In this document: piece after piece, positions 34,529 to 35,511 of the stretch
How the letters are laid out: every line of letters starts with the position of its first letter
Position numbering within the stretch: the stretch's first letter is position 1
DNA from: an uncultured Verrucomicrobiota bacterium
GTDB taxonomy: Bacteria > Verrucomicrobiota > Verrucomicrobiia > Limisphaerales > UBA9464
Assembly (NCBI GenBank): GCA_903925515.1
Contig: CAIYFP010000615.1
Location: 1-35,511, forward strand
DNA length: 35,511 nt
Direction: 5' to 3'
Notes under the pieces: model-generated
The model's database searches: none
Told to the model about the DNA's origin: nothing
The model's input: only the letters and a program-made list of their open reading frames with translations
Position numbers and translations under genes: made by a program

Positions 34529-35164
34529 TCAGGAGTTCTTGAGGACGATGTGGAAGATGACGTTGCCGGAGTCGCGGCAACGGTCGATGACCTTTTCGAG
34601 GAGGTCGTAGAGGTCCTTGAGGGCGATGACGCTCACGGCGTCCTTTTGGCCGGCGTACAGGTCGCGAAGCAGGTCGATCATGAGCTTGTCGGCCTCGCCC
34701 TCGAGGTATTGGAGGCGGTCGTTCTGTTCCTTGACCTTCTCGAGGTCCGGGGAAGATCGGAGGGCCTTGACCATGACGAGGACAACGTCGGCGGCCTTGA
34801 GGAGGAGGCCGGCCTGGCGGGAGAAGTCGGTCTTGCGGACGCGCTCGGGGCAGAGGAGGAGGCGTTCGCCGAACTTCTCGAGGGTCTTGGGGATCTTGTA
34901 GAGGGCGTTGCTGAGGGCCTCGATGTCCTCGCGTTCGAGGGGGGTGACGAATGTGGTGGTCAGGCGTTCGCTGATTTCCTCGGTGATGCGCTTGTCCTTT
35001 TTCCGGAGCAGGGCGAAGTCGTCGAGGCTTCCGGCCTCGGGCTTGGCGAGGAGACGGACGAGCAGGTCCACGCTCTCCCTGGCTTCCTCGGCGCTCTTTT
35101 CGAGCAGCTCGAAAAAAACCTCTTCGCCCCCGACCAGTTTCTTGAGTGAAAACATGTGGCCCAA
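34529..35164 (-). CDS. DUF47 family PhoU-like protein, Pit accessory
   Basis: 211 aa from a TTG start at 35164 that has CGGAGG at ideal spacing. The ATG at 35155 gives MFSLKKLVG, the more usual family start, but lies 14 bases from that ribosome site. The protein is all-helical, PhoU-like: FFELLEKSAEEARESVDLL, KKDKRITEEISERLTTTFVTP, LEREDIEALSNALYKIPKTLEKF, and a C-terminal LKDLYDLLEKVIDRCRDSGNVI. Members bind metals and modulate or support Pit transporters. It is the first gene of the pit unit and is directly preceded by the operator array at 35180-35218. Confidence 0.93.
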   Translation of the reverse strand: MGHMFSLKKLVGGEEVFFELLEKSAEEARESVDLLVRLLAKPEAGSLDDFALLRKKDKRITEEISERLTTTFVTPLEREDIEALSNALYKIPKTLEKFGERLLLCPERVRKTDFSRQAGLLLKAADVVLVMVKALRSSPDLEKVKEQNDRLQYLEGEADKLMIDLLRDLYAGQKDAVSVIALKDLYDLLEKVIDRCRDSGNVIFHIVLKNS

Positions 35165-35179
35165 GCACGCCTCCGGGTC

Positions 35180-35218
35180 GTGACGCAGATATGTCTCAAG
35201 CGTGACGATTGTGTTACG
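35180..35218 (-). promoter_or_regulatory. PhoB/OmpR-type operator array upstream of DUF47-pit (four half-sites, 11-bp period)
   Basis: On the minus strand the half-sites are CGTAAC (35218-35213), CGTCAC (35207-35202), AGACAT (35196-35191) and CGTCAC (35185-35180), spaced exactly 11 bases. They resemble the TGTCAT/TGTMAY half-sites of the Pho box. A -10-like TATCTG (35191-35186) lies at a suitable distance behind the two distal half-sites, which would put the mRNA start near 35180, just before the CGGAGG ribosome site. Confidence 0.6.
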
Positions 35219-35511
35219 CGTTGTGCTGGGGAGTCGATTGAGCCTAAAGGCGGCAGGTCAATAGGGCTTCAAGGCAACGAAATGGCCGACCTATCAAGGC
35301 AGAAACGCCCTGTGGAATCCATCCGAGACCTCACCCCTCGGGTGAGATTGGACTGCGCCAGTCCGCGTTGTAGCCCAAGTTCCGCAGTTGTAGAGGCTGT
35401 TTCACTGGTTTCGCTGGGGTTTCCCAAAATCAGCACCCCGTTTTCTCCACTACATTTTCCACCAGCCGCGATCCCCGCGGCAGCCTCAGCCCAAGGTGCG
35501 CCAGCAACAAC
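35219..35511. other. Region at right edge, no confident gene; tandem hairpins
   Basis: Composition is less GC-rich than the rest. Two adjacent perfect hairpins stand out: CTCACCC-CTC-GGGTGAG (35330-35346) and GGACTG-CGC-CAGTCC (35350-35364). A third, CCGCG-ATCCC-CGCGG, is at 35466-35480. On the minus strand one frame is open from the edge to a stop at 35269 (81 codons, codon use unlike neighbours). Another frame gives a short C-terminus LRLPRGSRLVENVVEKTGC. Either could be the end of a gene lying off the window. Confidence 0.45.

Noticed and set aside
1..35511. CRISPR arrays, rRNA genes, prophage or integrative-element genes
   Set aside because: No regularly spaced direct repeats of CRISPR length, no rRNA-like sequence and no integrase, capsid or plasmid gene was seen; the only mobile trace is the relic at 18739-19171.

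Overview
The window is GC-rich and densely coded. It most likely comes from a member of the Verrucomicrobiota. The supports are a prepilin-like FTLVELL protein of the type that is multiplied in Verrucomicrobia and Planctomycetes, a secreted protein with duplicated lectin-like modules and an FGE/SUMF1 domain, an rpoZ of the form I associate with this phylum, and the general gene styles. Order or genus cannot be fixed from the sequence.

Layout. (1) 1-2896, minus: a large secreted protein, cut by the left edge and broken by an apparent single-base frameshift. (2) 3375-4541: a hypothetical gene (+) and a HIT-family hydrolase (-), then a divergent control region with a perfect CRP/FNR-type palindrome. 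(3) 4730-18691, plus: a 14-kb operon for respiratory complex I in the order nuoB-C-D-E-F-G-H-I-J-K-L-M-N, without nuoA. A complete tRNA-Gln(CTG) gene lies antisense between nuoE and nuoF. (4) 18692-19171: GC hairpins and a decayed transposase-like (DruA/DDE-type) relic. (5) 19170-20147: a membrane-anchored TPR protein. (6) 23148-20297, minus: a tight three-gene unit of a stand-alone cyclic-nucleotide-binding-fold protein, an ABC ATPase and a large ABC membrane protein. (7) 23264-25926, plus: ychF, a secreted PhoD-like phosphatase and tRNA-Val(TAC). (8) 28838-25982, minus: dxr, a prepilin-like protein and an amidohydrolase, each junction an ATGA overlap. (9) 29014-31704, plus: a small unknown protein, a G-rich heptamer array, rpoZ, smpB and a sodium:solute symporter. 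(10) 35164-31802, minus: a phosphate-uptake region with a DUF47/PhoU-like protein, a PiT phosphate permease and a phosphate-selective-type porin that is also frameshifted.

The clearest new signal is regulatory. Upstream of both the DUF47-pit unit and the porin lie four hexamer half-sites at exactly 11-bp spacing (35180/35191/35202/35213 and 33298/33309/33320/33331), with consensus near CGNCAC on the coding strand. This is the layout of a PhoB/OmpR-family operator. It joins an outer-membrane pore, an inner-membrane permease and its accessory protein into one presumptive phosphate-starvation regulon. Other notable points are the antisense tRNA inside the nuo operon, the cNMP-fold/ABC module, a G-quadruplex-like array before rpoZ, and a marked local excess of CATG.

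Limits: no database search was possible. Family calls rest on recognised motifs, and both frameshifts could be sequencing errors.
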